Translations under genes and position numbers: made by a program
Part shown: positions 21,032 through 32,900 of the stretch, one piece after another
Layout: each line of letters opens with the position of its first letter
Numbering within the stretch: the first letter of the stretch is position 1
Source: Tuctoria greenei
Lineage: Eukaryota; Streptophyta; Magnoliopsida; Poales; Poaceae
NCBI GenBank assembly: GCA_036927565.1
Contig: JAYESD010000003.1
Coordinates: forward strand, 189,173,999 to 189,237,998
Length of the DNA stretch: 64,000 nt
Direction: 5' to 3'
The notes under the pieces: model-generated
The model's database searches: none
What the model saw: the letters and a program-made list of their open reading frames with translations, nothing else
Told to the model about the DNA's origin: nothing

Positions 21032-21351
21032 GGACACTGAGTCGACGCGTCCACTGTTCTGAGTCGGGTTATATTTATGTTAGATTTGCTTTCCATGTGT
21101 GTTTGTTCGATCTGAGTTGTGGAATGCTTAGGTATCTGGTCCACAACCGCATCCTTTGCTTTGCTTATTAGACTGTGCGATGGGAGTTGTGGAATGCTAC
21201 AACATCTTTTCCACAACCTCATCATTTGCTTAGTGGATCTGCATTTTTCCTTTTTATTATTCGTCTTGTTGCATATAGTTGGGATCATATAGTTGTCTTC
21301 TATTTCTCTCCCCTATTATTATAAGACCCCGTTGTTCCAAATATCATATGG

Positions 21352-21456
21352 CAGGCCATGGTAGGGGTCGTGGACGTGGCGTCCCCCTTAACAACGAATA
21401 GGCTGAAGGTTTCCCACTCCCAAGGTGGAACAGAAGAGGTGCCCAAGGTGGACCAG
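21352..21456 (+). pseudogene. N-terminal chromovirus gag, separated by the Athila insertion
   Basis: It begins MAGHGRGRGRGVPL, an Arg/Gly-rich start common in Tekay gag, hits a stop after 17 codons, and continues in frame towards GGP. The Athila element enters at 21457. The gag sequence resumes at 35474 with a frame reading INHLQHLMAMQTQMLHNL. The junction is marked by the imperfect duplication ACCAG/ACCAA. Confidence 0.7.
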
Positions 21457-22684
21457 TGTTGACGGTCCTTAAGTACCATATTTTGACCTCAATTCACATC
21501 TTAATGTGCATAAAAGAAACACAAAACATAGTGGTAGGGCTATACACTAACCCAATTCCACAAGTGTTGGTGTCTATTTGTATGCAGGTGAATTATTACC
21601 CAAAATACCAAGACATGCAGTGATGAATCTATGAAAATGGATTTCAACGAATCAGACGATGACACGTGGCAACACATGGATCAAATGGCCCACAAACAGA
21701 AGAATACCAGGAGATCCGACGGTGTTGCGCCCATATACATCAAGGGGGCCCACCTGGAAGCCACCTGGAGGAAGCACTCCCCAAGGGGAGGCTTGACCAG
21801 GTCGGCCGAACCAGGGGTTCGGCCGACCCCTTCCGGGCGCCAAACCCGGTCAAATGACACGTGTTGGCTCCTTCCGACTCCCTGGAGTCAATGGTGACTG
21901 ATTCGCGCGTTAATTGTGGCGGGAACCGACCATTCTCCACCTATAAATAGACCCCCTCACCTCACTTCTCACACGCACCAAAAGTTTAGAATAGTGCTAC
22001 ACTCCAAAGGTTTAGAGTAGTCCTAGAGGCTACCAAACTAGAAGGAGAGTGTGGTGAAGAGTCTAGGAGAAGGAGGATTGGGCTTGTCAAGTCCCTCTTC
22101 TACACTTGTACCCCTACAAAGGTTTTACTCAATCAAGTAAGCCTTTGTGAGTTCAATACAAGTTTGATCTTTTATTCTTAGTAGTTTGCACAAGTAGTTA
22201 CTTGTGGGTTCACTACTTTAATTCATTAGAGGCTCTAGTTGTAGCTTTGTGTTCGAAACAACTAGAGTAGTGATTTTAGAACATAAGCATGGTGCTTAGG
22301 TTATAAATCATCAGTGGATATCTCATAGACCTACGGATTGAAGAGGTAGGCCGTAGGTGGTGACAGTCCTATCTGTCCTTCAGAATCCTCCACGTTCGAC
22401 TATGCCATAGCCTATTGGCGGGAGTCGTCCTAGTATTGCTAGGAGTAAGCCCATGCCCGAAGCAAGCATCTACTGCAAACTACCTTGAATTAAGATCAAT
22501 ACTTTGAATTCCTCTCTGTTCCTTGCCTACCAAACAACTTTGTGTCCTTTGGTGAGCTAGTTCAAAAGATTAGCACACGCGTTCTTTGGATTTGATACCC
22601 TTGGGAATACTCCTTAAGGGGAAGTGCTACAACGGTATTTCCGTGCGCTTGCGGATAACTCTGTGGTGTTAAGAAATACCAACA
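21457..22684 (+). repeat. 5' LTR of Athila element 1 (1228 bp)
   Basis: It starts TGTTGACGG and ends ATACCAACA. A TATA box CTATAAATAG is at 21941-21950 and a palindromic pair GGTCGGCCGA...TTCGGCCGACC lies upstream at about 21801-21830. It aligns with the 3' LTR (29971-30604 plus 34877-35468) and, reversed, with 60872-62097. Confidence 0.9.
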
Positions 22685-22692
22685 AGCATTTC

Positions 22693-22710
22693 TGGCACCG
22701 TGGCTGGGGA
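22693..22710 (+). other. Primer binding site of Athila element 1
   Basis: TGGCACCGTGGCTGGGGA follows the LTR end by eight bases. It matches the PBS TGGCRCCGTTGCCGGGGA used by Athila elements (I recall an Asp-type tRNA) with two changes. Confidence 0.8.
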
Positions 22711-22809
22711 ATGGTTGCTGTTAATCTTCGAACCAAGATCACCCTCATATCATATCCCCCTTATCTAGCATATTACCTTTCTTATTCTTACCTTACCACC
22801 ACCATATAA

Positions 22810-23597
22810 ATGGAGCAACCCACCATTCTTTCTTACTCTGCTCAGAAGGGCAAGTTGTGTGAGCCTCTGCCTTTGACGAAACCTATTTGTTCAACCAGCT
22901 ATGAACTTTGCCCTAGCTTTATAGCCATGGTTTGGGAACAATCCTTCTCAGGAACGGATTGTGAAAACCCTTACGACCATCTATGAGAGTTCGAACAATT
23001 GTGTTCATGCCTTCTAATCAAAGGTATGACACAGGAAACTCTCAAATGGAAGTTGTTTCCTTTTTCCCTCAAGGAAAAAGCCAAACAATGGTACAACCAC
23101 TACGTGGGAAGACAAACGATGATTGGAGTGAATTACGAGACAAGTTTTGTCTTGCTTTCTTTCCAATTGCGAGAATTGTTTCCTTATAGAGGAAAGTACT
23201 ATGCTTCCAGTAGATGGAGAAGAAATCCATAGGTGCAGCTTGGGACAGATTTTCTCTTTTAATTTTTTTTCCAGATTTGTTATTCCCTGATCTGATGCTC
23301 TTGCAACATTTCTTCATGGGATTGAACAAAGAGTCTGCCCTATATCTTAACATTATGGCTGGAGGATCTTTCCTCCATAAGACTCCAGAAGAAGGTAAGG
23401 ATCTTCTAGATAGAATTCTAGAAAATTCTTCCTTCATTATGGGTCTTAATGAGCCTCCCCAAGAGGAATTCGTGTCAAGAACGGAGGATACACTCATGGA
23501 CAAGGATGAACCCATTTCTTATTTACCCCAAACCTTGCTAGAGGAATCCTCTCCCGAACCTGAGACTACGAAGGTAGAAGAAATTCAACTCTCGTAG
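22810..23597 (+). pseudogene. Athila gag, frameshifted
   Basis: The frame opens with ATG at 22810 (MEQPTILSYSAQKGK). It reads IAMVWEQSFSG, then after a TGA at 22984 GMTQETLKWKLFPFSLKEKA and AKQWYNHYVG. A shift moves to WSELRDKFCLAFFPIARI, and another to KSIGAAWDRFSLL, LYLNIMAGGSFLHKTPEEGK and LLDRILENSSFI, closing at 23597. These are the ordered landmarks of grass Athila gag (Retrotrans_gag). It would form the particle. At least two frameshifts and one stop disable it. Confidence 0.85.
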
Positions 23598-23675
23598 TTT
23601 CTATTTTACTTCGAGGAAGAGATTTTTAAAGATTATGGAAATACCTCGAAGTATTGTTGCTATAGGAAACCTTCA

Positions 23676-25880
23676 TTGTCACCAACTCCACGTGAACCAC
23701 ATGACGGGGTGTTAGTCTGTCAGATGGTCAAGGAGTTGACCTCTATCCTAACCATGAAGTGGACAACTGAAGTCGAGAATTCACCCGAAATTCTTCGGAT
23801 GGCCTCACCTTTGGCTACCTTTTTATGTTCTATTAGAGGGACACCAATGAGAATCCTATACAACCCTATTGTTGGAGCAAATCTCATTTCTGATTCTTAT
23901 GCTCTCGCCATTCTTGGTGATGTGCCATTGGCACCAACACGCAAATCCTTCCGAGATTCATTTGGAACCATTCTTGAAGGATGTGGGGTTCTACAACAAG
24001 TGTCTGTTAGACACAAAGATGTTGAGGCTCTCCTAGATTTTCACGTGTTTGAAATCCAAGATTTCGACATCGTGATAGGGATTTCCATAGAGAAATTTCT
24101 CATGGAAGTTCCTTTGGAAGGAAGCCTCAATATCAATATTGGAGGGAGAAATTATTCCATGCCTATTCTGCGTTCAAAGAACACATCTGCAGAATCTCCC
24201 ATCCAAGATGAGCCAATGGAGGAGGTTAAGACTCTTCAATTTTTAGAACCCCCTGAAATTAAAGGAGAAGAAGACTTCGTCCAAGAGGAGGACGAATTTC
24301 AGGAGGAAATTGAATTGCCAAAAGAAGAGCCCTCCCCAAAACCTCATGTTGAGCTCAAGATTCTACCTACACGTCTATGTTATGCCTTTCTCAATGGCGA
24401 TTTGGAAGCCCCTATCATCATAAGTGACAAGCTTTCAGATGATGAAACGCTCAAACTCATAGCCATGTTAGAAAGGCATAAAGCTGTTTTTGGATATTCA
24501 CTTTAGGATCTCAAGGGAATTAGTCCAGCGTTATGCACCCATTGTATTCCTATTGACCCTGAGAGTGTCCCCTCAAGGGAACCTCAAAGGCGATTGAATA
24601 ATGCGATGCAAGAAGTTGTCAAGAAAGAAGTCTTGAAACTTCTGCATGCCGGGATTATTTACCCTGTTCCTCATAGTTAATGGGTATGTCCATTTCAAGT
24701 AGTGCCTAAGAAGGGAGGTATGACAGTCGTTCAAAACGAGAGGAATGAATTAATTCCTCAACGGACCATCACGGGATGGAGGATGTGCATTGACTACCAA
24801 AAACATAACAAGGCAACAAGAAAAGACCATTTTCCATTGCCCTTCATCGATGAGATGTTAGAGCGATTGGAAAAACACTCCTACTTCTGTTTCCATGATG
24901 GGTATTCGGGATATCATCAAATTTCTATCCATCCCGGTGATCAAAGTAAGACCACGTTCACATGTCCTTACGGGACCTATGCCTACAGGTGTATGTCCTT
25001 TGGACTATGTAACACTCCTGCTTCTTTCTAGAGATGCATGATGTCTATATTTTCAGACATGATCGAGGATATCATGGATGTTTTCATGGAGGATTTCTCC
25101 GTCTTTGGAAAAACTTTTGATCATTGTCTAGAAAATTTAGACAGGGTCTTACAAAGATGCCAGGAGAAGGACCTTGTGCTTAATTGGGAAAAGTGTCATT
25201 TCATGGTCTGGGAAGGCATTGTTCTTGGACACTTGGTGTCCGAGAGAGGAATAGAGGTGGACAAAGACAAAATTGAAGTTATTGAAAAACTTCCACCTCC
25301 TACCAATGTTAAGGGAATCCGCAGCTTTTTAGGTCGTGCGGGGTTCTACCGACGATTTATCAAGGATTTCTCCAAAATCGCTAGACCCCTCACCAACCTA
25401 TTAGCTAAAGAAGCTCCCTTCGATTTCGATGATGAATGCCTTAAATCATTTGATATACTCAAAAATGCTCTCATCTTAGCTCCAATTATCCAACCTCCTG
25501 ATTGGATCCTGCCATTCGAAATCATGTGTGATGCCAGTGACTTTGTTGTTGGTGCGGTCTTAGGCCAAACCAAAGATAAAAAGACTCACGCAATACCCTA
25601 CACTAGCAAAACTCTGACAGGAACCCAACTCAACTATGCCACAACTGAGAAAGAGCTCCTAGCAGTAGTTTTTCTATCGACAAGTTTAGATCCTATTTGG
25701 TTGGAGCAAAGGTCATAGTCTACACAGACCATGCTGCTTTAAAATATCTGCTTACCAAAAAGGATGCTAAACCTAGGCTAATTCAATGAATTCTTCTACT
25801 CCAAAAATTTTATCTGGAAATAAGAGATAAGAAAGGAGTAGAGAATTCAGTAGTAGATCATCTTTCACGTATGGAAGTCA
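23676..25880 (+). pseudogene. Athila protease, reverse transcriptase and RNase H
   Basis: The protease-like part (23676-24506) has RILYNPIVGANLISDSYA and FDIVIGISIEKFL, the variant without a DSG triad seen in grass Athila. After a stop at 24504-24506, RT runs with VVPKKGGMT, WRMCIDYQKHNKATRKDHFP, FHDGYSGYHQI and MSFGLCNTPASF. Next is FMEDFSVFG, where the first Asp of the usual catalytic DD pair is Glu. RNase H shows IMCDASDFVVGAVLGQ and, after a frameshift near 25680, VIYTDHAALKYLL. Stops occur at 24678 and 25029. The connection to integrase is by a linker with more stops. Confidence 0.9.
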
Positions 25881-26079
25881 CACAAACCATGGACATACCT
25901 ATCAATGACTTCCTACGAGATGATATGCTCCTCAAGGTGACAGACTCTCACCCTTAGTATGCGTATATCGTGAACTTTATGGTCACGGGATACGTACCAC
26001 CAGGATAGAACAAAAAGAAACTCATTTATGAGAGTCGTAGACACCTTTGGGATGACCCTTACCTCTATCGAGTATGTGC

Positions 26080-27207
26080 CGATGGCCTTCTTAGAAGGTG
26101 CGTCCTATCAATCGAAGGCACCAAAATTATAGAGAAATGCCATGCTGGCCCCTATGGTGGTCATCACAGAGTTTACCGTACTTAGGCAAAGATCTGGCAG
26201 AGTGGATTCTATTGGCCTTCAATGTATGAAGATACCAAGGAATTCATTCACAGATGTTGGAAATGCCAGAAGCATGGAGGAATCTCTGCTCCTGATGCGA
26301 TGCCCCTAACATACAATCTCCAAGTGGAATTATTTGATGTATGGGGTATTGATTTCATGGGACCTTTTCCTAGATCTTACAATTGCGAGTATATTCTGGT
26401 TGCCGTCGATTATGTGTCAAAATGGGTAGAAGCATTACCATGCAAAAATGCTGATTCCAAGCAAGCAAGGAAAATGTTCCATGAGATCATTTTCCCACGC
26501 TTTGGAACTCCCCGTATGGTCATAAGTGACGGAGGGTCACATTTTACAGATAAGACCTTCCAGAACTTTTTAAGAAAACTTGGAGTCCAGCATAACATTG
26601 CTACCCCATACCACCACAGACAAATGGTCAAGCAGAAACATCTAATAAGCAAATTAAGAATATTCTACAAAAGACTGTCTTGGAAATGGGAACGGGATGG
26701 AAGCAAAAGCGACCCGACGCATGGTGGGCATATCGTACTACCTACAAGGCACCTATCGGCATGTCTCCTTTCCAACTTGTCTATGGGAAGACTTGCCATC
26801 TTCCCGTAGAATTGGAACATAGAGCGTATTGGGCCATCAAGCGGTGGAACATGAATCTTAACGAAGCTGGAAATCACCGATTGAAGCAAGTCTCTGAGTT
26901 GGAGGAATGAAGAGATAAGGTGTACCACAGTGCCACAATTTATAAAGAGAGAACCAAAAGATGGCACGATAAGAGGATTACACCAAAAGAGTTCGAACCT
27001 AGGGATGAAGTTTTACTCTTTAACTCTATGGTTAAACTCTTTGGACATGGGAAACTTAGAAGTAAATGGGAAGGACCCTTCACTGTAGTAGATACTTCAT
27101 CCCATGGAGCAATCACACTCCAAGGTGATGACTGTCAACTATTCAAAGTGAATGGGCACCGACTCAAATTATTTCTCGATTCCCAAAAGGATACACAAAA
27201 AGATTGA
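26080..27207 (+). pseudogene. Athila integrase
   Basis: The zinc domain is visible as CHAGPYGGHHR with FIHRCWKCQKHG. The core has WGIDFMGPFPRSY, VDYVSKWVEALP and VISDGGSHF. A one-base shift after HNIATPYHH moves to the frame with TNGQAETSNKQIK, so the catalytic Glu region is still legible, then MSPFQLVYGKTCHLPVELEH. A stop at 26908 is followed by WHDKRITPKEFEP and KWEGPFTVV, the C-terminal DNA-binding part, ending at 27207. No chromodomain follows, as expected for Athila. Confidence 0.9.
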
Positions 27208-27329
27208 CGTGGTAAATCTAATCAATTTCCATGCCATTTCTTCCAATTCTGTTTAAATTCTCCACGTCCAACTAATGGTCCCATCCAATTCTTCATCTAA
27301 GAGGCCCATTTAATCGACCCGAGAAAATT

Positions 27330-27490
27330 TGGCCTGTACGGAGCCAGAAGGGGGTCGACCAAACCCTAGGGTCGGCCGACTCTCCCTTCGCGCCGTTCGC
27401 GTTATGTTTTCTCGTGTTGATCCTCCTCAATATACTCCACAAAATCCTCGGTGAAACGCGTCATTCCCCGCCTACTTAAAGGACGAAAAC
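27330..27490 (+). promoter_or_regulatory. Possible internal promoter before the 3' ORF
   Basis: A palindromic GGTCGGCCGAC at about 27371-27381 is followed, about 100 bp on, by CCTACTTAAAGGAC, a TATA-like box, and then a pyrimidine-rich leader to the ATG at 27544. The LTR has the same palindrome at a comparable distance upstream of its TATA box. The resemblance is seen; promoter function is inference. Confidence 0.35.
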
Positions 27491-27543
27491 ATAGAGGAAA
27501 GTTATACACCTCATTGAATCATCATCTTCCTCCCGTCCTCGTC

Positions 27544-28374
27544 ATGGCCGACAAGAAGATTGTGCCTCACGCCTCCTCCAGCTCAACCTTCAACCTGAGC
27601 GGGGACATTACGCCGGCCAATGACAAAACTTCCCTCGCCTTGGAGTCCGTCATGGCGATCGATGTCAAGCCCCTTGCCATGATCCCGCCTATTACAACTC
27701 CGCGCGGGCGCAGCCCTACACCTCGTAACGCTGTTTGGTCACTCTCCCCTCAGAGAACATTGATGAAGTCGACGACGCCATGATGTCTGACTTTGGCGGG
27801 ACTGAACCCAGTCAAGACACGTCTTTTCCACAGAAAAGACAAGTCTCTCCCATCGTTGCAGCCCGGCGAGGAGTTCATGTACACACTGAAGACTAAGAAG
27901 GGCGATGTAGTGAGCCACCACTACAAGACGCCCACCTGTACGTCGCCGAAACGCATGGGAGATCGCTTTCTTATCCACGGGGTGCGCAAACCCGAAGGAG
28001 GCTGCGCTAAGGGCCTATTCAAGCGTGTGGATAATCTGGCAATGGAGGAGTCGACGGGCTCGTCGCCCTCCAAGATTAGGCGACACGTCCCACCACCTGC
28101 CATCAATGGGCCACCCGGTCAGTTCGAGGGAAGTGATGAGGACTCTCCTCGTGCCCCTAAAGTGGCACAGCTAACCAAGGAGTTCGCTCCTCTCCGCTTG
28201 GAGAACAAGAAGCTGACTGACATGGTGGCTGAAGGGCGCATCGAGAGGGAGGAACTGAAGGACGACATCATGGCCCTCAAGGAGGATATTGACGGTGTTC
28301 GCCGTGGCATGAGCGCCAAACTGCGGCGCTTGTGCAATGCCGTCGGGGAGCCCGACATCTACAACGCACCATAA
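27544..28374 (+). pseudogene. Athila 3' ORF (envelope position), coiled-coil protein
   Basis: The first part runs from ATG at 27544 (MADKKIVPHASSS) to a stop at 27781. A second frame, opening with ATG at 27793, extends to 28374 and ends CNAVGEPDIYNAP. The C-terminal 80 residues are charged and heptad-like (LTKEFAPLRLENKKL, then IEREELKDDIMALKEDID), so probably a coiled coil. I see no signal peptide or membrane helix in what remains. A homologous C terminus is read on the minus strand at 63686-63895 in the second Athila element. Position is that of the env-like gene of Athila, but the sequence gives no support for an envelope function. Confidence 0.7.
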
Positions 28375-29346
28375 TTTAGATGTCCTGACGGCATAGGATG
28401 CTTAGTACTTAGGATTTTATTTTAAAAAAAAAACATTTGTTTTCTAAAGCTAGGTTAAATAATGTAAGCATCGCCATATTTTGATTTCAATAAAGTGAAC
28501 TTACCGGTTCATCTAACACCGGTAAAGTTCCCCCTTTAGTTTATTTTGTTGAATAAAGAGTTCAGGAAACAAGTGGGGGGGGGGGGGAACATGTCTCCAA
28601 GTCACGAAATCCTGATGTGAAAAATTAACGTTGCATATCAAAACACGTCGCGATCAAATGAGCAAAACGACCCGACGAAACAGAGCCATAGAAGAGCCAA
28701 CAGGAGGTCGGCCGACTTGTTTTCTGCACCGTATGACTCCGTTTCGCTCCAGAAAATTGGTTTGGATTTCCTATCCCCACTTTTATAAGCCACCCTGCTG
28801 TTTGAGTTGATTTCATATTTTTTATTGCATATCTAAAATGAATCAACTCAACAAATTGAAATAAAATTTGGTAGTCAAGAATTTGCTTAAGCTGAAAACT
28901 TGAATACTTTATATTTCAATCCATTACCATGGTTATGATTCCCATAATTCAATAGGAAAAACACATCATCTAGGTATTTCACTAGTGTGATATGGTAAAT
29001 GAGTTCTTTAGAAATCATCATTTTGCTTGAAATTGATTTTGACATTTGTAACTATTTGAAGTCTTGAACTTTGCCTAAATCTCTCATTGGAAATTTATAT
29101 ACCCACCAAGGCCATATGATACATTCATTGAAAACCACAAGCATATGCCACTTTGCTTTTCATTGAACTTTGTCAAACTCATGACCCAATTGAGTGACAT
29201 GCATGAACTTTCTGAATTTAAAACTCTTGTGCACTCCATTCATGCAAAATTTCTCACATTGAGAGTTTGCATCCATCAATTACCCATCTGTCAAAAAGAA
29301 ACTTCAGACAATACAAATGAAAGTCTCTCTAAAAATAAAACGAGTA

Positions 29347-29430
29347 GAAGACATGGCTACAAGAAAAAGAAAAAGCATCCACTCTTGAAAAAGAGTAAGA
29401 GTGCTAAAAAAAAGTAGTCATGTTTCATCC
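29347..29430 (+). other. Conserved hairpin ACATGGCTAC...GTAGTCATGT
   Basis: The arms are ACATGGCTAC (29351-29360) and GTAGTCATGT (29414-29423), nine of ten pairs, around an A-rich loop. The outer flanks GAGTAGAAG and TTTCATCC are also shared with the equivalent sites at 44235-44363 and 62635-62700. Confidence 0.7.
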
Positions 29431-29955
29431 TTAAAAGAGAGCAAATTCGTGGGAGTTATCACCTCACTCCTCCATTCCATTCATGTGCACAAGAATTTTC
29501 CCTTCACTTTGTTCATTGCATAAGTCTCTCATAGGATCAAGTTTTTGACTTAGTAACATATGAATTGCAAATGTGTGCCACATTCATCCCTACCAAGCTC
29601 CAGATATAGCCACTTTTAGTATAGGGACAAGAATTGGCAAAACATGCCATGGTGAGGACTCAAACACTTTGGGAGATTTGAGAGATTCCAATCTAGAAGG
29701 CAAGGGCAAATGTTCCTATGACTTTCAAATATATCAATTGCCAAATCATTTCAGCAGAGAATGATCCAAGGCAACTTCATTCTAACCGTTCCACTTTTCA
29801 AACACCCAACATTGATGTGGTAGCCACATACACAAAGGGGGTCCATGAATTCAGGTATAAGTTGAAATATCTAGTATCCTTATTTTCTAACTTATAGCAA
29901 ATTCATGACAACACTCTAGTTCTTCTTGCCTTCACTCGAGGACGAGCAAAGGACT

Positions 29956-29970
29956 AAGTGTGGGGGAGTT
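29956..29970 (+). other. Polypurine tract of Athila element 1
   Basis: AAGTGTGGGGGAGTT lies immediately upstream of the 3' LTR start TGTTGACG. The same word is found reversed beside 62097 in the second Athila element, and a related one beside 43657. Confidence 0.75.
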
Positions 29971-32900
29971 TGTTGACGATCCTTAAGTACCATAATTTTA
30001 CCGTCAATTCACCTCATAATGTGCATAAAAGAAACATAAAACATAGTGGTAGGGCTATACACTAACCCAATTCCACAAGTGTTGGTGTCTATTTGTATGC
30101 AGGTGAATTATTACCCAAAATACCAAAACATTCAGTGATGAATCCATGAAAATGGATTTCAACAAATCAGGTGATGACACGTGGCAACACATGGATCAAA
30201 TGGCCCACAAGCAGAAAAATACGAGGAGATCCAACGGTGTTGCACCCATATACATCAAGGGGGCCCACCTGGAAGCCACCTGGAGGAAGCACTCCCCGAG
30301 GGGAGGCCTGACCAGGTCAGCCGAATCAGGGTTCGGCCGACCCCTTCCTGGTGCCAAACCCGGTCAAATGACACGTGTTGGCTCCTCCCGACTCCCTGGA
30401 GTTAATGGTGACTGATTCGCTCATTAATTGTGGCGGGAACCGACCCTTCTCCACCTATAAATAGACCCCCTCACCTCACTTCTCACACACACCAAAAGTT
30501 GAGAATAGTACTACACTCCAAAGGTTTAGAGTAGTCCTAGAGGCTACCAAAGTAGAAGGAGAGTGTGGTGAAGAGTTTGGGAGAAGGAGGCTTGGGCTTG
30601 TCAATGTGGGGACCGGAGTCCACACATCCGAGGATCTCATTGGGTGGTTTCGTGCGATGCGGCACCTAACAGCCCACACGAAAAGGATACCAAAACGTAC
30701 AAAGTTTTAATTTCAGAATAGTCAGAGTTTACAAAAGAGTGTACGACAGAGGTACACACGCAGTGGAAAATACGTACTCATAATCTCACCTAACTAAGCA
30801 GGAGAGAATACGTCCATGCCCTAAGACGATTCTCATTAGCAACAAGAAGAACATTTAGCAGCAGTGTGGTTCACATGAGATTTATCTCGACACCTCGAGT
30901 CTCATGTACAACCTGAACAGCAGAAATAAAACTAATACCTGCAAAAATCGTTAAAGCGCAAAGGTGAGCATAAGGCTCAGCAAGACTAACCCGTCTCACT
31001 AGACATATGCAATGGTGAATACTAAGCATAGGTAAGGAATAGCATAAACAGACTCGCCTAAAAGTGTATCCTTATGATCATGTTTTAAGTAGGAAATGAC
31101 ATTCTTCAAGCACGGCACATCATAGACTCCACAATCAAACAAGAAACGCTTTGCCGATAATATGACATGCTCAAAGCACATAATGCTGTTACAGCTAAAG
31201 TATGGGGAAATTGTAAACTTTATATCTCTAAGTCATACAAGGTTGCGAAGCAAATATAATTCAATACAATATATTTTTATGGCTTCTTTAGTATTTACTA
31301 CGTCACGACAGCGACGGACAAGTGGTACTCTATTACCGCGAGGGACGGTGATTGCAATCAGGACACACCCAGACAGCACGACACGCACACCCGCGTGGGA
31401 GACACATACGTGCTCTCCTCCCCGCGTCATACATGGCCACCTTTCACCCAAGGCCCCAATGTCGGCAAACCTCTTCACCCCGAGCAAAAGGTCCCCTACA
31501 CGGACACGTCAAAACGTTCCGCTAGGAGATTTACACCTTTCTGCCTTCGCATCTCCATTCAAGGACAACCGAGGAGTCTCCACACTACAGTCTGGAGTTA
31601 CATCAGTTTAATGGGCCCATATACCATTATGCAACCGGTACAGTTCAAGCTTGCCCAACGGTGCCGCATACGGCACGGTCCTCAAGCGACACAGGCAGGG
31701 CTATACGCCCGAGACTCCATCTCATTGACTCCTATTCTCCCTTCCCAGTCTCGTATTCATTTCATAAGCCATTTTTCATCTTCACCCTCATGTGAACTGT
31801 TATTCCTATCTCGCAAGTAGATTCCAACTACTCGACTTCTACCGGATTTCCTATACATTAGCAAAGCAGTTACTATAGGTCAAACTGTAACCCGTTCCAA
31901 CCAAACCCTGGGATTTGTGGTCATGCAAGTGGAGTATCAAACACCTTATATGTAAATGCACAATATCAACTAAAGACGTAAGTGAATAAACTGGAAAACT
32001 TTGAAAAGCTCTTAAATGCAAACCGGGGCTTGCCTTAGTTTGCGACTCGATTAAATGTCAATTGTTAAGGGTCTTTCTCTGAAGACTCCGCGAAGGACAT
32101 CAAGTGGACACCCTGTTCTTCTCCTCCAAGCGACACTTCTTGTCAATATCGATCACTACACGACATGCATATAGGAATGCTAATAAATTATAATGTACAA
32201 ATAGTTCATAAGTTTCTAACTATGGTTATAGTGAGTGAATGATTTTCTTTGGCTTTGGGATTTTTATGGTAGATGGTAGGGACTACAAGGAATACTCTTG
32301 CAAAGAACAGGAGATGATCAAAGTAGTTTGTTATCTCTAAAATTATGGCAAGCAATAAATTTCCAAGAATTTTAGAGAAGAAATTGTAGCTTGAACATAG
32401 CTGCCAGTTGATGATAATGATAGATGATGTTTTTCTGGTTCTAGCAAAATTGGTTTTATAAATTTCTAAGCCTTGGTGAAAGAGATATTGAATTTTAAAG
32501 TGGGCAAGAATTTCTGGAATTTTTTATAACTGAATTATTAGCTTTTCACTTAACATTAAGTTGGCAACTGAATTAGAACTAGGAGACTAAGTCAATTAAA
32601 TCCCAAATTTCTACAGGAGTTAGTATATGAGTAAAGGAATGTTCAGTCCAAATTTGGAATACAATGAATACAATAAAGCAATTGAAAATCTGTAGTAATT
32701 CAATGACTGAAAAAGGTAATTGAATTATACAGAGGGTTATAGAGGTGCAATGGCTCCCAAACTTTTTCTAGGAATCAAAAACAGGATAATGCATTTTATG
32801 TGAATTTTGGGGATTTTTCTAGTCGACAGTTCATCAGGAAAAATTGGATTTGTCTTTGGAAAGTTATTTTTCTACAGAATTTAAAAGTAAGTTTCATAAA

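Larger units (their letters stand above)
28375..29970 (+). other. Long 3' noncoding region of Athila element 1
   Basis: About 1.6 kb between the 3' ORF and the PPT is AT-rich with no conserved gene. A run of 14 G lies near 28576-28589, and another GGTCGGCCGAC palindrome at about 28707-28717. A 90-codon open frame at 29145-29417 ends in a Lys-rich stretch that is simply the A-rich loop of a conserved hairpin. Much of it aligns, reversed, with 62100-63500. Confidence 0.7.

Noticed and set aside
27544..28374. Calling the Athila 3' ORF an envelope gene
   Set aside because: Only its position supports that; I see no signal peptide, membrane helix or cleavage site, so it is listed as a coiled-coil ORF.
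29145..29417. 90-codon frame ending in a lysine-rich tail (nuclear-protein-like)
   Set aside because: The lysine tail is the A-rich loop of the conserved hairpin, and the equivalent region in the second Athila element is not open in this frame.
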